Assembly: GCA_945861785.1 (NCBI GenBank)
Contig: CAMAWD010000004.1
Location: 1-64,000, forward strand
Length of the DNA stretch: 64,000 nt
Source of the DNA: Rhodoferax sp. OV413
Lineage (GTDB): Bacteria; Pseudomonadota; Gammaproteobacteria; Burkholderiales; Burkholderiaceae_C
Direction of reading: 5' to 3'
The notes below the pieces were generated by a model that saw nothing but the letters and a program-made list of their open reading frames with translations, was not told where the DNA came from and ran no database searches. Of the stretch, positions 18,404 through 27,548 are shown piece after piece (positions within the stretch are counted from its first letter, which is position 1; every line of letters starts with the position of its first letter). The position numbers and the translations under genes were made by a program.

Positions 18404-18428
18404 CGAACGGCGTCAGGAATTACCGCAC

Positions 18429-18453
18429 GGCGCCCTTGTCTGGCAGGGGCGCC
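18429..18453 (+). terminator. recA-recX intergenic hairpin
   Basis: Arms GGCGCCC (18429-18435) and GGGCGCC (18447-18453) pair perfectly around an 11-base loop, ending one base before the recX ATG. There is no T-run, so it may act as an attenuator. It may also mask the recX ribosome binding site (purines of the right arm), keeping RecX low relative to RecA. Confidence 0.5.
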
Positions 18454-18454
18454 A

Positions 18455-18970
18455 ATGAAACCGGCCATGGCCATGCCACCTCTGTCGCTCAAAGGGCGCG
18501 CGTTGCGATTGCTCAGCGGGCGCGAGTACTCCCGCGCCGAGCTGGAGCGCAAGCTGGGGCCCCATGCCCAGGAGCCGGCCGACTTGGGCCGGGCCCTGGA
18601 CGAACTGCAGGCCAAGGGCTTCATCAACGCGCAGCGTGTGGTCGAGTCAGTCATCCACCGGCGCGCACCGCGCGTGGGCGTGGCACGGATCCGCCATGAA
18701 TTGCAGCAAAAAGGCCTGGAGCCCAGTCTGGTCCAGGAGGCGGTTGCCAGGCTCCAAGTGACAGAGTTCGAACGGGCGCGAGAGGTCTGGCGCAAAAAGT
18801 TCGGCACCGCCCGATCGCAGGGGGACGGCGACACGCCACCTCCCGGCCCTGCCGAGCGGGCCCGGCAGATGCGTTTTCTGGCCGCGCGCGGCTTTGGCGG
18901 CGACACGATCCGCCGGCTTCTGCGGGGATCGCCCGAAGACGACATCGCCATCGATGGCGATCCCGGCTGA
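18455..18970 (+). CDS. recX: RecA regulator RecX
   Basis: 171 aa, mostly helical, three-helix repeats as in the RecX family: SLKGRALRLLSGREYSRAEL, then LDELQAKGFINAQRVVESVI, then VARIRHELQQKGLEPSLVQE. RecX caps RecA filaments and inhibits recombination and co-protease activity. The start lies immediately after a hairpin, 51 bases after the recA stop. It ends 20 bases from the convergent argC stop. Confidence 0.95.
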   Translation: MKPAMAMPPLSLKGRALRLLSGREYSRAELERKLGPHAQEPADLGRALDELQAKGFINAQRVVESVIHRRAPRVGVARIRHELQQKGLEPSLVQEAVARLQVTEFERAREVWRKKFGTARSQGDGDTPPPGPAERARQMRFLAARGFGGDTIRRLLRGSPEDDIAIDGDPG

Positions 18971-18990
18971 CCCACCCTGCGGTGCCTTCG

Positions 18991-19926
18991 TTACAGACCG
19001 AGCATCAGTTTCAGGTTCTGCACCGCGGCGCCGCTCGCACCTTTGCCCAGATTGTCGAGCCGGGCCACCACCACCGCATGCTGGAATCCGTCGGCCGCGC
19101 CGTCGTTGGCGTACACCCGCAACTCCATCTTGTTGGTGCCCTGCAGCGCAATGGCATCGAGCTTGCCGTCCGGCGTCGCCGGCTCGACCGTGACCCATTC
19201 ACTGCCCGCATAGTGGGCGCTCAATGCATGGTGCAGATCACTGGCGGTTGGCTTGCCGGGCAACTGGTCCAGGTGCAGTGGCAACTGGACCAGCATGCCC
19301 TGGCGGAAATTGCCCACTGACGGAATCAGGATCGGGCGCCGGCGCAGCCCGGTGTAACGCATGATCTCAGGGATGTGCTTGTGCTTGAGCCCCAGCCCGT
19401 AGACCTCGAACGGCGGCGCGATGCCGGACTCGCAGGCTTCGATCATGGTCCGCCCGCCGCCGGAATAACCACTTACAGCAGGCAGCGCCAGAGGAAAATC
19501 AGGCGGGATCAGACCCGCGTCCACCAGTGGGCGGACCAACGCAATCGCCCCGGTTGCATAACACCCGGGGTTGGCCACACGCATCGCCATGCGCACGGCA
19601 TCTTTCTGTGCGGCTGAAAGCTCGGGGAAACCGTACACCCAACCAGCAGTCGTGCGGTGCGCGGTTGATGCGTCGATCACGCGCGGCCCCGGTTTTCCGG
19701 TCGCCAAAGCCATGGCGTCGATCATGGCGACCGATTCGATCGCCGCCGCGTCATGCAGGCACAGGATGACCAGGTCCACCTGCGCCATGAGTGCACGTTT
19801 GGCGGCAGGGTTCTTGCGCGATTCGGCGGCGATGCTGACAACTTCGATGCCCGGCATCGCTTGCAGCCGCTCCCGGATCTGCAACCCGGTGGTGCCGGCT
19901 TCGCCATCAATGAATACCTTGGCCAT
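18991..19926 (-). CDS. argC: N-acetyl-gamma-glutamyl-phosphate reductase, short type
   Basis: NADPH-dependent third step of arginine synthesis, 311 aa. ATG 19926 begins [20 protein letters not shown] with the dinucleotide-binding loop; a start 18 bases further upstream is less likely. Catalytic Cys122 is in NPGCYATG. The length and [10 protein letters not shown] opening mark the type 2 (short) ArgC class. It is divergent from sucC with 170 bases between them; no ARG box was identified. Confidence 0.95.
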   Translation of the reverse strand: MAKVFIDGEAGTTGLQIRERLQAMPGIEVVSIAAESRKNPAAKRALMAQVDLVILCLHDAAAIESVAMIDAMALATGKPGPRVIDASTAHRTTAGWVYGFPELSAAQKDAVRMAMRVANPGCYATGAIALVRPLVDAGLIPPDFPLALPAVSGYSGGGRTMIEACESGIAPPFEVYGLGLKHKHIPEIMRYTGLRRRPILIPSVGNFRQGMLVQLPLHLDQLPGKPTASDLHHALSAHYAGSEWVTVEPATPDGKLDAIALQGTNKMELRVYANDGAADGFQHAVVVARLDNLGKGASGAAVQNLKLMLGL

Positions 19927-20096
19927 CGCGCTCTCCGTTTTCATGCCTGGAATTGACTTTCACTTCGTCTGTAAGACTGCGCCCAGTTTGGTGCATTGCA
20001 GCATGATACATTTGATCGCTTCGGTGTCCGCTGCCAATCGTCGAGACTGTGTTTTCGTCGGCCAGGTGGGTTGTTTCCAATTCCGAGAGAGACCTC

Positions 20097-21260
20097 ATGA
20101 AGATTCACGAATACCAGGGCAAGGAGATCTTGCGCAAGTTTGGCGTGCCGGTACCACGCGGCATTGCCGCCTTCACGGTGCAAGAGGCTGTCGAAGCCGC
20201 TCAAAAACTGGGCGGCCCGGTGTGGGTCGTCAAAGCCCAGATCCATGCAGGTGGCCGCGGCAAGGGCGGCGGCGTCAAACTGGCGCGTTCGATGGACGAG
20301 GTCCGCAAACTGGCCACCGAGATTCTCGGCATGCAGCTGGTGACGCACCAGACTGGCCCGACGGGTCAGAAAGTGCGTCGCCTCCTGATAGAAGACGGCG
20401 CCGACATCAAGCACGAGTATTACGTGTCCGCAGTCACCGACCGGGCCACGCAACGGGTCGCACTGATGGCATCTTCCGAGGGTGGCATGGACATCGAAGA
20501 GGTGGCCCATGCAACCCCGGAAAAGATCCTCAAGGTTTTTGTCGACCCGGCGTTGGGACTCACGCTGGCGCAGGCCACCGAACTCAGCAATGGGATCGGC
20601 GTCCCCGCTGGCTCGACGGCGCAATGCGTCGACGTGCTCCAGAAGCTGTACAAGTGTTACATGGACACCGACGCATCGCTGGTGGAAATCAACCCACTGA
20701 TCCTCGAGGGCAATGGTGGCATCAAGGCGCTGGACGCCAAGTTCAATTTCGATGCCAACGCGCTTTACCGCCAGCAGGAAATCGTTGCCTACCGCGATCT
20801 GGACGAAGAGGACCCGGCCGAAGTCGAAGCCAGCAAGTTCGACCTGGCCTATATCAGCCTGGAGGGCAACATCGGCTGCCTGGTCAACGGCGCAGGGCTT
20901 GCGATGGCCACCATGGACACCATCAAGCTGTACGGCGCTGAGCCGGCCAACTTCCTGGATGTCGGTGGTGGTGCCACGCCCGAGAAGGTCACCGAAGCCT
21001 TCAAGATCATGCTCAAGAACCCCCAGGTCAAGGCGATTCTGGTGAACATCTTTGGCGGCATCATGAAATGCGACACGATCGCCACCGGTGTCATCACGGC
21101 CTGCCGCGCCACCAACCTGAGCGTCCCACTGGTCGTGCGCATGAAAGGCACCAACGAGGACCTTGGCAAGAAGATGCTGGCCGAGTCCGGCCTGCCGATC
21201 ATCAGTGCCGACACCATGGCCGAAGCGGCGCAAAAAGTCGTTGCCGCCATTCAAAAGTAG
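20097..21260 (+). CDS. sucC: Succinate--CoA ligase, beta subunit
   Basis: TCA-cycle enzyme converting succinyl-CoA to succinate with NTP formation, 387 aa. The start [20 protein letters not shown] is characteristic, and GAGAGA lies just upstream. The N-terminal ATP-grasp fold includes [18 protein letters not shown]; the C-terminal part includes [16 protein letters not shown] and [10 protein letters not shown]. sucD follows after eight bases, and the sucD ribosome binding site overlaps the sucC stop. Confidence 0.97.
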   Translation: MKIHEYQGKEILRKFGVPVPRGIAAFTVQEAVEAAQKLGGPVWVVKAQIHAGGRGKGGGVKLARSMDEVRKLATEILGMQLVTHQTGPTGQKVRRLLIEDGADIKHEYYVSAVTDRATQRVALMASSEGGMDIEEVAHATPEKILKVFVDPALGLTLAQATELSNGIGVPAGSTAQCVDVLQKLYKCYMDTDASLVEINPLILEGNGGIKALDAKFNFDANALYRQQEIVAYRDLDEEDPAEVEASKFDLAYISLEGNIGCLVNGAGLAMATMDTIKLYGAEPANFLDVGGGATPEKVTEAFKIMLKNPQVKAILVNIFGGIMKCDTIATGVITACRATNLSVPLVVRMKGTNEDLGKKMLAESGLPIISADTMAEAAQKVVAAIQK

Positions 21261-21268
21261 GAGTTGAC

Positions 21269-22162
21269 GTGAGCATCCTGATCGACAAAAACACCAAAGT
21301 CATCACCCAGGGCATCACCGGCAAGACCGGGCAGTTCCACACGGAAAAATGCCAGGAATATGCGAACGGCAAGAATTGCTTCGTGGCGGGCGTGAACCCC
21401 AAGAAGGCCGGTGAGGCAATCTTCGGCATCCCGATCTTTTCCTCCGTCAAGGAAGCGGCCAAGGAATCCGGGGCCACCGTGTCCGTGATCTATGTTCCGC
21501 CGGCAGGCGCGGCCGCCGCTATCTGGGAGGCCGTCGAGGCCGATCTGGACCTCGCCATATGCATCACCGAAGGCATTCCGGTGCGTGACATGCTGGAACT
21601 GCGCAACCGCATGCGCGCCCGCGTGGCGGCCGGCGGCAAGGAAACCCTGCTCCTCGGGCCGAACTGCCCCGGCCTTATCACACCGGAAGAAATCAAGATC
21701 GGGATCATGCCTGGCCACATCCACCGCAAGGGCCGCATCGGCGTGGTCAGCCGTTCGGGCACGCTCACCTACGAAGCAGTGGCCCAGCTGACCGAGATCG
21801 GGCTGGGGCAATCCAGCGCTGTGGGTATCGGCGGCGATCCGATCAACGGCCTGAAGCACATCGATGTCATGCGCCTGTTCAACGACGATCCGGACACCGA
21901 TGCCGTCATCATGATCGGCGAGATCGGCGGCCCGGACGAAGCCGAGGCGGCGCGCTGGTGCAAGGCCAACATGAAAAAGCCGGTGGTCGGTTTCATCGCC
22001 GGGGTCACGGCACCCGCGGGCAAACGCATGGGTCACGCAGGAGCGCTGATCTCCGGCGGCGCCGACACCGCCCAGGCCAAGCTTGAAGTCATGGAAGAGT
22101 GCGGTTTCAAAGTCACCCGCAACCCATCCGAAATGGCCAAGCTGCTCAAGGCTTCGCTCTGA
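21269..22162 (+). CDS. sucD: Succinate--CoA ligase, alpha subunit
   Basis: 297 aa, GTG start with AGGAG overlapping the sucC stop. The CoA-binding Rossmann part opens [20 protein letters not shown]. The phospho-histidine is in the [10 protein letters not shown] motif near residue 247. [12 protein letters not shown] and the substrate region [11 protein letters not shown] are intact. Forms the alpha2beta2 enzyme with SucC. Confidence 0.97.
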   Translation: MSILIDKNTKVITQGITGKTGQFHTEKCQEYANGKNCFVAGVNPKKAGEAIFGIPIFSSVKEAAKESGATVSVIYVPPAGAAAAIWEAVEADLDLAICITEGIPVRDMLELRNRMRARVAAGGKETLLLGPNCPGLITPEEIKIGIMPGHIHRKGRIGVVSRSGTLTYEAVAQLTEIGLGQSSAVGIGGDPINGLKHIDVMRLFNDDPDTDAVIMIGEIGGPDEAEAARWCKANMKKPVVGFIAGVTAPAGKRMGHAGALISGGADTAQAKLEVMEECGFKVTRNPSEMAKLLKASL

Positions 22163-22224
22163 GTCCATTCGCCATGCGCTGCCACCCGCATAGCAGCGAA
22201 AAGTAAATTTCTTGTCGAGGTGGC

Positions 22225-22929
22225 ATGGTGGATGAGTTCCTGACAGCGCATTTTTGGATAGCAGTCGGTCAGATCATCATGATCGACATTCTGTTGGGTG
22301 GTGACAACGCGGTTGTGATTGCGCTGGCTTGCCGCAAACTACCGCAGCACCAGAGGCTCAAAGGAATCCTGTGGGGAACAGCAGGCGCGATCGTGTTGCG
22401 GGTCGTGCTGATCGCGTTTGCCCTGACCCTGCTGCAGGTGCCCTACCTGAAACTGGTTGGTGCCGCGCTTCTCATGTGGATCGGTGTCAAGCTGCTGGTG
22501 CCGCAGGACGAAGATGGACACTCTGGTATCGAAGGATCTGACAAATTGTGGGCAGCCGTTAAGACGGTCATCGTTGCCGACCTCGTGATGAGCGTGGACA
22601 ACGTCATCGCGATAGCCGGTGCTGCGACGGGCGCCGGAAGCCAGCATCAGTTGGCATTGGTGATTTTCGGGCTGGTGGTCAGCATCCCCATCATCATCTG
22701 GGGCAGCCAACTGGTGCTCAAACTGATGGACCGCTTCCCGATGATCATTACCGTGGGCGCGATGTTGCTGGGCTGGATTGCCGGCACGATGGCACAGACT
22801 GACCCGGCCGTGAAGGACTGGGTGCCGCAGACTTCGGTGTGGCAGTACGGTCTGGGTGCGTTGGGCGCGGCGTTGGTTTTCCTGCTGGGCTCGGCGCTCA
22901 ATCGCAAAGCGCCAGCCGAACCCACGTGA
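22225..22929 (+). CDS. TerC-family membrane protein (YjbE-like)
   Basis: 234 aa, about seven transmembrane helices. The two internal repeats carry the family's acidic signatures: LLGGDNAVVIALA (about 24-36) and DLVMSVDNVIAIAGA (about 119-133). Members of the family export manganese or take part in metal loading of exoenzymes. ATG 22225 follows a GAGGTGG site. It follows sucD by 62 bases in the same direction; this adjacency recurs in Comamonadaceae. I looked for a yybP-ykoY riboswitch upstream and the space is too short. Confidence 0.9.
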   Translation: MVDEFLTAHFWIAVGQIIMIDILLGGDNAVVIALACRKLPQHQRLKGILWGTAGAIVLRVVLIAFALTLLQVPYLKLVGAALLMWIGVKLLVPQDEDGHSGIEGSDKLWAAVKTVIVADLVMSVDNVIAIAGAATGAGSQHQLALVIFGLVVSIPIIIWGSQLVLKLMDRFPMIITVGAMLLGWIAGTMAQTDPAVKDWVPQTSVWQYGLGALGAALVFLLGSALNRKAPAEPT

Positions 22930-22999
22930 TGGCGGTCGGGCTGCGTGTTTTCACGCGCCACACGGGAAGCACCGCCAAAGGCTTGGTGATGCAAAAAAA

Positions 23000-23030
23000 C
23001 GACAAGTGGGGGTGGGCTGGTACCTTGTCG
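23000..23030. repeat. Inverted repeat after the TerC gene
   Basis: CGACAAG (23000-23006) and CTTGTCG (23024-23030) around a 17-base G-rich loop, in the 215 bases between terC and the signalling operon. It could be part of transcript termination or a regulator site. The rest of this spacer, which must contain the operon promoter, shows no clear sigma-70 boxes to me. Confidence 0.35.
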
Positions 23031-23144
23031 GCGATGGCCGTGTCTGCTAACGTACTTCCATGCGTCGCATTTTGGGCGGCATAGGCCTATCTGGGCCGCG
23101 TGTGCCGGGCAAAGTCGAACCAAAAATCAGGCTGAGGTTGGAAC

Positions 23145-25955
23145 GTGGCAACTAAATCATCATCAAAAAGCGCACAGTTCTGGCGCACCGACTGGTTTGC
23201 CGGTGCGGCCATCGTGGTGGCGGTCTTGTTGTTGAACCAGGTCACCGATCTGATCGGCTCCCTGGAGCGCAAGTTCTACGATGTGGCAAGCACCAGCAGT
23301 TCCCGCCAGCCGTCGGACCGCGTCGCCATCATTGCCATCGACGACCAGAGCGTGTCGAACATCGGCCGTTGGCCCTGGCCACGCGACATACACGCCAAGC
23401 TGATTGACCAGCTGGCCGCTGCCAAGGCCAAGACCATCGTCCACACGGTATTTTTCATCGAGCCCCAGGTGGATCGGGGCCTGAGTTTCATCCGCAAGAT
23501 GAAGGGGTTGCTGGGCACTGGCGATCCGGTGGCCAACAATGCCGAGCTGACCAAGGTCATCGCCGAGGCGGAGCTTGCCCTTGACACCGATGCGGTGCTG
23601 GCCGCCAGCATGAAGAACGCCGGCAATGTGCTGGTGCCCTCGGTTTTTGTCTTGGGCGACCCCCAAGGCAATCCGGACAAGCCCTTGCCCGCCTTCGCAC
23701 TCAAGAGCGCGATCAGCGAAAAGAATGGGTATTCGTACCCCGCCGTGAGTGGCCAGCAGCCGATCGAATCAATCGGTGTCGCGGCGGCCGGCATCGGCCA
23801 CTTGAACCAGTACCAGGACGTGGACGGCGCAGTCCGCCAGGAGCCGTTGCTGGTCAATTATTATGGAAACGCCGTGCCCTCGATGGCCTTGCTCGCATCC
23901 ATCAAGAGCCTGAACCTGGCTTCCACAGACGTGAAGCTGAACGTCGGCGAGTCGGTCCAGATCGGCAAGCTGCGCGTCAAGACGGACGAGGCGGCCCTGA
24001 TGTTGCCGCAGTTCTACAAGGACCGCGACGGCAAGCCCCCTTTCACCATCGACTCGTTCTATGACGTGCTCAACGGCAAGATCCCGGCCTCGAAATACAC
24101 CGACAAGATCGTGATCATCGGTGCCACGGCCGCTGGTGTGGGGGTGACCTTCCCGGTGCCTGGCCACGCGGGCCTGTCACCGGCAGAAACAATCGCGCAC
24201 ATCACATCGAGCATCCTCAGCGAGCACTTCATCGTGCAGCCGGGCTGGGGTGTCTGGGCCACATTGGCGCTGTTCCTGTTGGTGGCTGCCTATGTGGTTG
24301 CCGTATTGCCCCGACTCTCCGCTGGAACCTCCGCGATTTTCACACTTGCGTTGTTCGTGCTCCTTCTGGGCGCCGAATACGGATTGCTTTCGGGTGGCGC
24401 AACCTGGGTCAAGATGGTGCTTCCGGCCGTGCTGCTGGTGATCGGGCACCTGGCCCTGACTACCAAGCGGTTCCTGGTCACCGAGGCTGGCAAGCTCAAG
24501 TCGGACGAGGAGTCGGCCGAGACCAACCGCATGATGGGGCTGGCTCTGCAAGGGCAAGGGCAACTCGATATGGCGTTCGACCGCTTCCGGCGCGTGCCGA
24601 TGGGCGACGCGGTCATGGGCAACATGTACAACCTGGCGCTCGATTTCGAACGCAAGCGCCAGTTCAACAAGGCACAGGCCGTGTATGAGCACATGGCTGC
24701 CTACGACAAGGACTACAAGGACCTTCAGTCCAAGCTCAACCGGGCCAAGAACATGTCCGAGACGGTGATGCTCGGTGGTGGGGGCTCCCACCCGGGCGGA
24801 ACCATGTTGCTCGACGGGGGCGCTGTCGAGAAACCGATGCTGGGCCGTTACCAGGTCGACAAGGAACTCGGCAAGGGGGCCATGGGTGTGGTCTACCTTG
24901 GCAAAGACCCCAAGATCGGCCGTGTGGTGGCAATCAAGACCATGGCGCTGAGCCAGGAGTTCTCCGGTGACGAACTGGTCGATGCCCGGGAGCGTTTCTT
25001 CCGGGAAGCCGAGACGGCCGGTCGCCTGCAGCATCAGAACATCGTCACGATCTTCGACGCTGGTGAAGAGCATGACCTGGCCTATATCGCGATGGAGTTC
25101 CTCAAGGGCAAGGATTTGCTCGATTACTGCAAGGACGGCAATCTGCTGCCAGTACCCAAGGTTCTTTCGATCGTGGCGCGTGTGGCCGAGGCATTGGCCT
25201 ATGCGCATCGGCAAAATGTGGTGCACCGCGATATCAAGCCCGCCAACATCATGTACGAGATGGACAGCGATACCGTCAAAGTCACGGATTTCGGCATCGC
25301 GCGGATCACCGATTCGAGCAAGACCAAGACCGGCCTGGTGCTGGGCACCCCCAGCTTCATGTCGCCGGAGCAGTTGGCCGGCAAGAAGGTCGACGGCCGC
25401 TCCGACCTGTATTCGCTTGGTGTCATGCTGTTCCAGATGCTGGCGGGTGTGTTGCCTTTCCGTGGCGATTCCATGGCCGAACTGATGTACAAGATTGCCA
25501 ACGAAGAGGCGCCCGACATCCGCATCATTCGCAAGGAGTTGCCGGAAGGCCTGGCCAACCTGGTGGCCTTGTCGGTCAGCAAGCGTCCGGAGACCCGCTA
25601 CCAGGATGGTGACCAGTTTGCAGCGGACCTGCGCTCCGTGCTTGCGGAAATCACCGGCGGCGCACCTGCGACGCAGGCGATGCCGTTGTCGGCATCCGTC
25701 CCCTTGTCGGCTTCTGCCCCGTTGTCTGCCGCTGCGCCATTGGCGCCACCACCCGCCGGCCATGAGAAGACCGCAGTGTTCGCAACCGCGGCGGTTGCTC
25801 CGGCAGCCGCTGCTGACTTCGAGAAGACGTTGATTCAGCAATTGGCCCAACCCGCACGCCCCTCTGCAGACTTCGAAAAGACCGCAGTTCACCAGACACA
25901 CGTCGCCAAGGCGCCGGCTGCAGCCCAACCCGCTGCACCCGATATCGAGATCTAG
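23145..25955 (+). CDS. CHASE2-domain membrane Ser/Thr protein kinase
   Basis: 936 aa, GTG start. Layout: N-terminal helix (about 18-38), periplasmic CHASE2 sensor (about 45-355; IAIDDQSVSNIGRWPWPR), three transmembrane helices (about 368-388, 394-414, 422-440), a helical TPR-like juxtamembrane stretch (455-535), and a Hanks-type kinase domain (566-838). Kinase motifs are intact: glycine loop GKGAMGVVYLG, Lys598, HRDIKPANIM with Asp696, DFG 715-717, and GTPSFMSPE. The tail (840-936) is Ala/Pro-rich and carries three Glu-Lys-Thr sites (Thr876, Thr895, Thr913). First gene of the operon with PP2C and FHA partners; it is the likely writer of the phospho-signal. Confidence 0.93.
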   Translation: MATKSSSKSAQFWRTDWFAGAAIVVAVLLLNQVTDLIGSLERKFYDVASTSSSRQPSDRVAIIAIDDQSVSNIGRWPWPRDIHAKLIDQLAAAKAKTIVHTVFFIEPQVDRGLSFIRKMKGLLGTGDPVANNAELTKVIAEAELALDTDAVLAASMKNAGNVLVPSVFVLGDPQGNPDKPLPAFALKSAISEKNGYSYPAVSGQQPIESIGVAAAGIGHLNQYQDVDGAVRQEPLLVNYYGNAVPSMALLASIKSLNLASTDVKLNVGESVQIGKLRVKTDEAALMLPQFYKDRDGKPPFTIDSFYDVLNGKIPASKYTDKIVIIGATAAGVGVTFPVPGHAGLSPAETIAHITSSILSEHFIVQPGWGVWATLALFLLVAAYVVAVLPRLSAGTSAIFTLALFVLLLGAEYGLLSGGATWVKMVLPAVLLVIGHLALTTKRFLVTEAGKLKSDEESAETNRMMGLALQGQGQLDMAFDRFRRVPMGDAVMGNMYNLALDFERKRQFNKAQAVYEHMAAYDKDYKDLQSKLNRAKNMSETVMLGGGGSHPGGTMLLDGGAVEKPMLGRYQVDKELGKGAMGVVYLGKDPKIGRVVAIKTMALSQEFSGDELVDARERFFREAETAGRLQHQNIVTIFDAGEEHDLAYIAMEFLKGKDLLDYCKDGNLLPVPKVLSIVARVAEALAYAHRQNVVHRDIKPANIMYEMDSDTVKVTDFGIARITDSSKTKTGLVLGTPSFMSPEQLAGKKVDGRSDLYSLGVMLFQMLAGVLPFRGDSMAELMYKIANEEAPDIRIIRKELPEGLANLVALSVSKRPETRYQDGDQFAADLRSVLAEITGGAPATQAMPLSASVPLSASAPLSAAAPLAPPPAGHEKTAVFATAAVAPAAAADFEKTLIQQLAQPARPSADFEKTAVHQTHVAKAPAAAQPAAPDIEI

Positions 25956-25967
25956 CCGCGCCACACA

Positions 25968-26753
25968 ATGAACTACACGTTTATCACGAGAACCGATCCG
26001 GGCCGCGCCAGGGAAAACAACGAGGACGCCGTGGTGGTGGACTCCGACACGCAGTTGTGCGTGCTGGCGGATGGCATGGGCGGTTACAACGCGGGTGAAA
26101 TCGCGAGCGGCATGGCGACTGCTTTCATCAAGTCGGAAATGTCGCGGTGGTTGTCCGAAGCCGGGAGAGGTGCCAAAGTCAAGGAAATCCGGCGTGCGCT
26201 GGAGATCTGCGTAGACAACGCCAACCGCTCCATCTTCAATGCCGCCGACTCGAATCCGCAGTATTCGGGCATGGGCACCACCCTGGTGGTGGGTGTTTTT
26301 TATGGCCGCAGTCTTGTGCTGGGGCATATCGGTGACTCGCGTTGTTACCGGCTGCGCAATGGCGAGTTCCTGCAGATCACCAAGGACCACTCCTTGCTTC
26401 AGGAGCAAATCGATGCCGGCTTGATCACCCAGGAGCAAGCCGTCGGTTCGTCGATCAAGAACCTGGTGACACGTGCGCTGGGGGTCGAAGATGCCGTGCT
26501 TCTCGACCTCAATGAGCATGAGGTCGAAGCCGGAGACTGTTATCTCATGTGTTCCGACGGTTTGTCCGACATGGTTGACGATGCAGAAATTGCAAGTATC
26601 CTCGGGGGATCCACTCTCATGGAGCAAAAAGCCGATCGCTTGGTCGCGTCCGCAAACGAACACGGCGGACGGGACAATATTTCGATTCTGTTGATTCAGG
26701 TTGACGCTTCTTCCGAAAAGCGTGGGTTGATCTCCAGATTGTTGGGAAAATAG
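25968..26753 (+). CDS. PP2C-family Ser/Thr protein phosphatase
   Basis: 261 aa, cytoplasmic, metal-dependent phosphatase. Motifs in order: RENNEDAVVV, ADGMGGYNAGEIAS, GMGTTLVVGV, GDSRCYRLR, SDGLSDMV and GGRDNISILL, with all metal-binding aspartates present. Starts 12 bases after the kinase stop, so it is the natural eraser for the kinase. Bacterial Stp/PppA enzymes of this size pair with Hanks kinases. Confidence 0.95.
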   Translation: MNYTFITRTDPGRARENNEDAVVVDSDTQLCVLADGMGGYNAGEIASGMATAFIKSEMSRWLSEAGRGAKVKEIRRALEICVDNANRSIFNAADSNPQYSGMGTTLVVGVFYGRSLVLGHIGDSRCYRLRNGEFLQITKDHSLLQEQIDAGLITQEQAVGSSIKNLVTRALGVEDAVLLDLNEHEVEAGDCYLMCSDGLSDMVDDAEIASILGGSTLMEQKADRLVASANEHGGRDNISILLIQVDASSEKRGLISRLLGK

Positions 26754-26808
26754 AAAATAGTAAGCTCATGGTTACCTCGAATATCAGTCTCAGGAATAGG
26801 AGTCGGTC

Positions 26809-27489
26809 ATGCCGAAAATGATCGTGTCGATCGATGGTGTTGTTATCAAGGAAGTCCAGCTCACCAAGGACCGGACGACTTTGGGCCGCCGGCCGTACAA
26901 CGATGTCGTGATTGACAACCTGGCCATCAGCGGGGAGCACGCGGTTTTTCAGATGACTGGCAACGACGTGTTTATCGAAGACCTGAACAGCACCAATGGC
27001 ACGTACGTCAATGGCAAGGCCGCAAAGAAGCAGCAATTGGCCAACGGCGACACCGTGGAGGTTGGCAAGTACAAGATCAAATTTGTCAATGAAGTGGTCG
27101 GGGACGGTTTCGAAAAGACCATGATGGTCAAGTCGGTGCCAGCCATGGCTGCGGCAGCACCGGCTGCTGTGGTTTCGCCGGCCGCAGGCACGGCTTATGC
27201 GGCGCGCCCGGCGGTTGCGGCACCGGGTGCGCATGCCTCGATCAAGGTCCTGTCCGGCGCAGCTGCCGGGCGTGAAGTCCCGCTGACCAAGGTGGTCACC
27301 ACCATCGGCAAACCCGGTGTGGCGGTTGCCGCCATCACCAAGCGCCAACATGGATTTGTTGTGCACCATGTCGAAGGTGCCGGCAACCCATCCCTCAACG
27401 GCGCCCCGATCGGCACGGATCCCATGCCCCTGAAGAATGGCGATCTGATCGAGCTTGCCGGAACGCAAATGCAGTTCGTGCAAATTTGA
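26809..27489 (+). CDS. FHA-domain protein with two FHA modules
   Basis: 226 aa, cytoplasmic, phosphothreonine reader. The first FHA domain (about 4-95) has the binding residues in TLGRRPYNDVVI, SGEH (Ser41/His44) and NSTNGTYVNG. A linker (about 100-148) starts GDGFEKTMMVKS, with Thr104 in the same Glu-Lys-Thr context as the kinase tail, and is Ala/Pro-rich. A second FHA-like fold (about 150-226; SIKVLSGAAAGREVPL, PSLNGAPI) lacks the canonical arginine/serine pair and is probably degenerate. Spacing is 55 bases from the phosphatase. Confidence 0.92.
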   Translation: MPKMIVSIDGVVIKEVQLTKDRTTLGRRPYNDVVIDNLAISGEHAVFQMTGNDVFIEDLNSTNGTYVNGKAAKKQQLANGDTVEVGKYKIKFVNEVVGDGFEKTMMVKSVPAMAAAAPAAVVSPAAGTAYAARPAVAAPGAHASIKVLSGAAAGREVPLTKVVTTIGKPGVAVAAITKRQHGFVVHHVEGAGNPSLNGAPIGTDPMPLKNGDLIELAGTQMQFVQI

Positions 27490-27548
27490 CCGTTGCGCGC
27501 AAGCCGCAACCGTCTCGTGTCTGCCAGGTAGTCAACTAGCGGGGCGGC

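Noticed and set aside
19953-19981. TTGACT as the -35 box of sucC
   Set aside because: No acceptable -10 hexamer at 16-18 bases, so I did not list a promoter.
22163-22224. yybP-ykoY manganese riboswitch before the TerC gene
   Set aside because: Only 62 bases are available and I could not find the conserved internal loop segments of that riboswitch.
24177-26663. Very long minus-strand open frame opposite the kinase and phosphatase genes
   Set aside because: The plus strand encodes intact kinase and PP2C motifs. Antisense frames stay open in GC-rich DNA, and this one has no recognisable domain.
23145-27489. Type VI secretion threonine-phosphorylation module (PpkA-PppA-Fha)
   Set aside because: The kinase/phosphatase/FHA trio resembles it, but no tss/hcp/vgrG genes are present and the kinase has a CHASE2 sensor.
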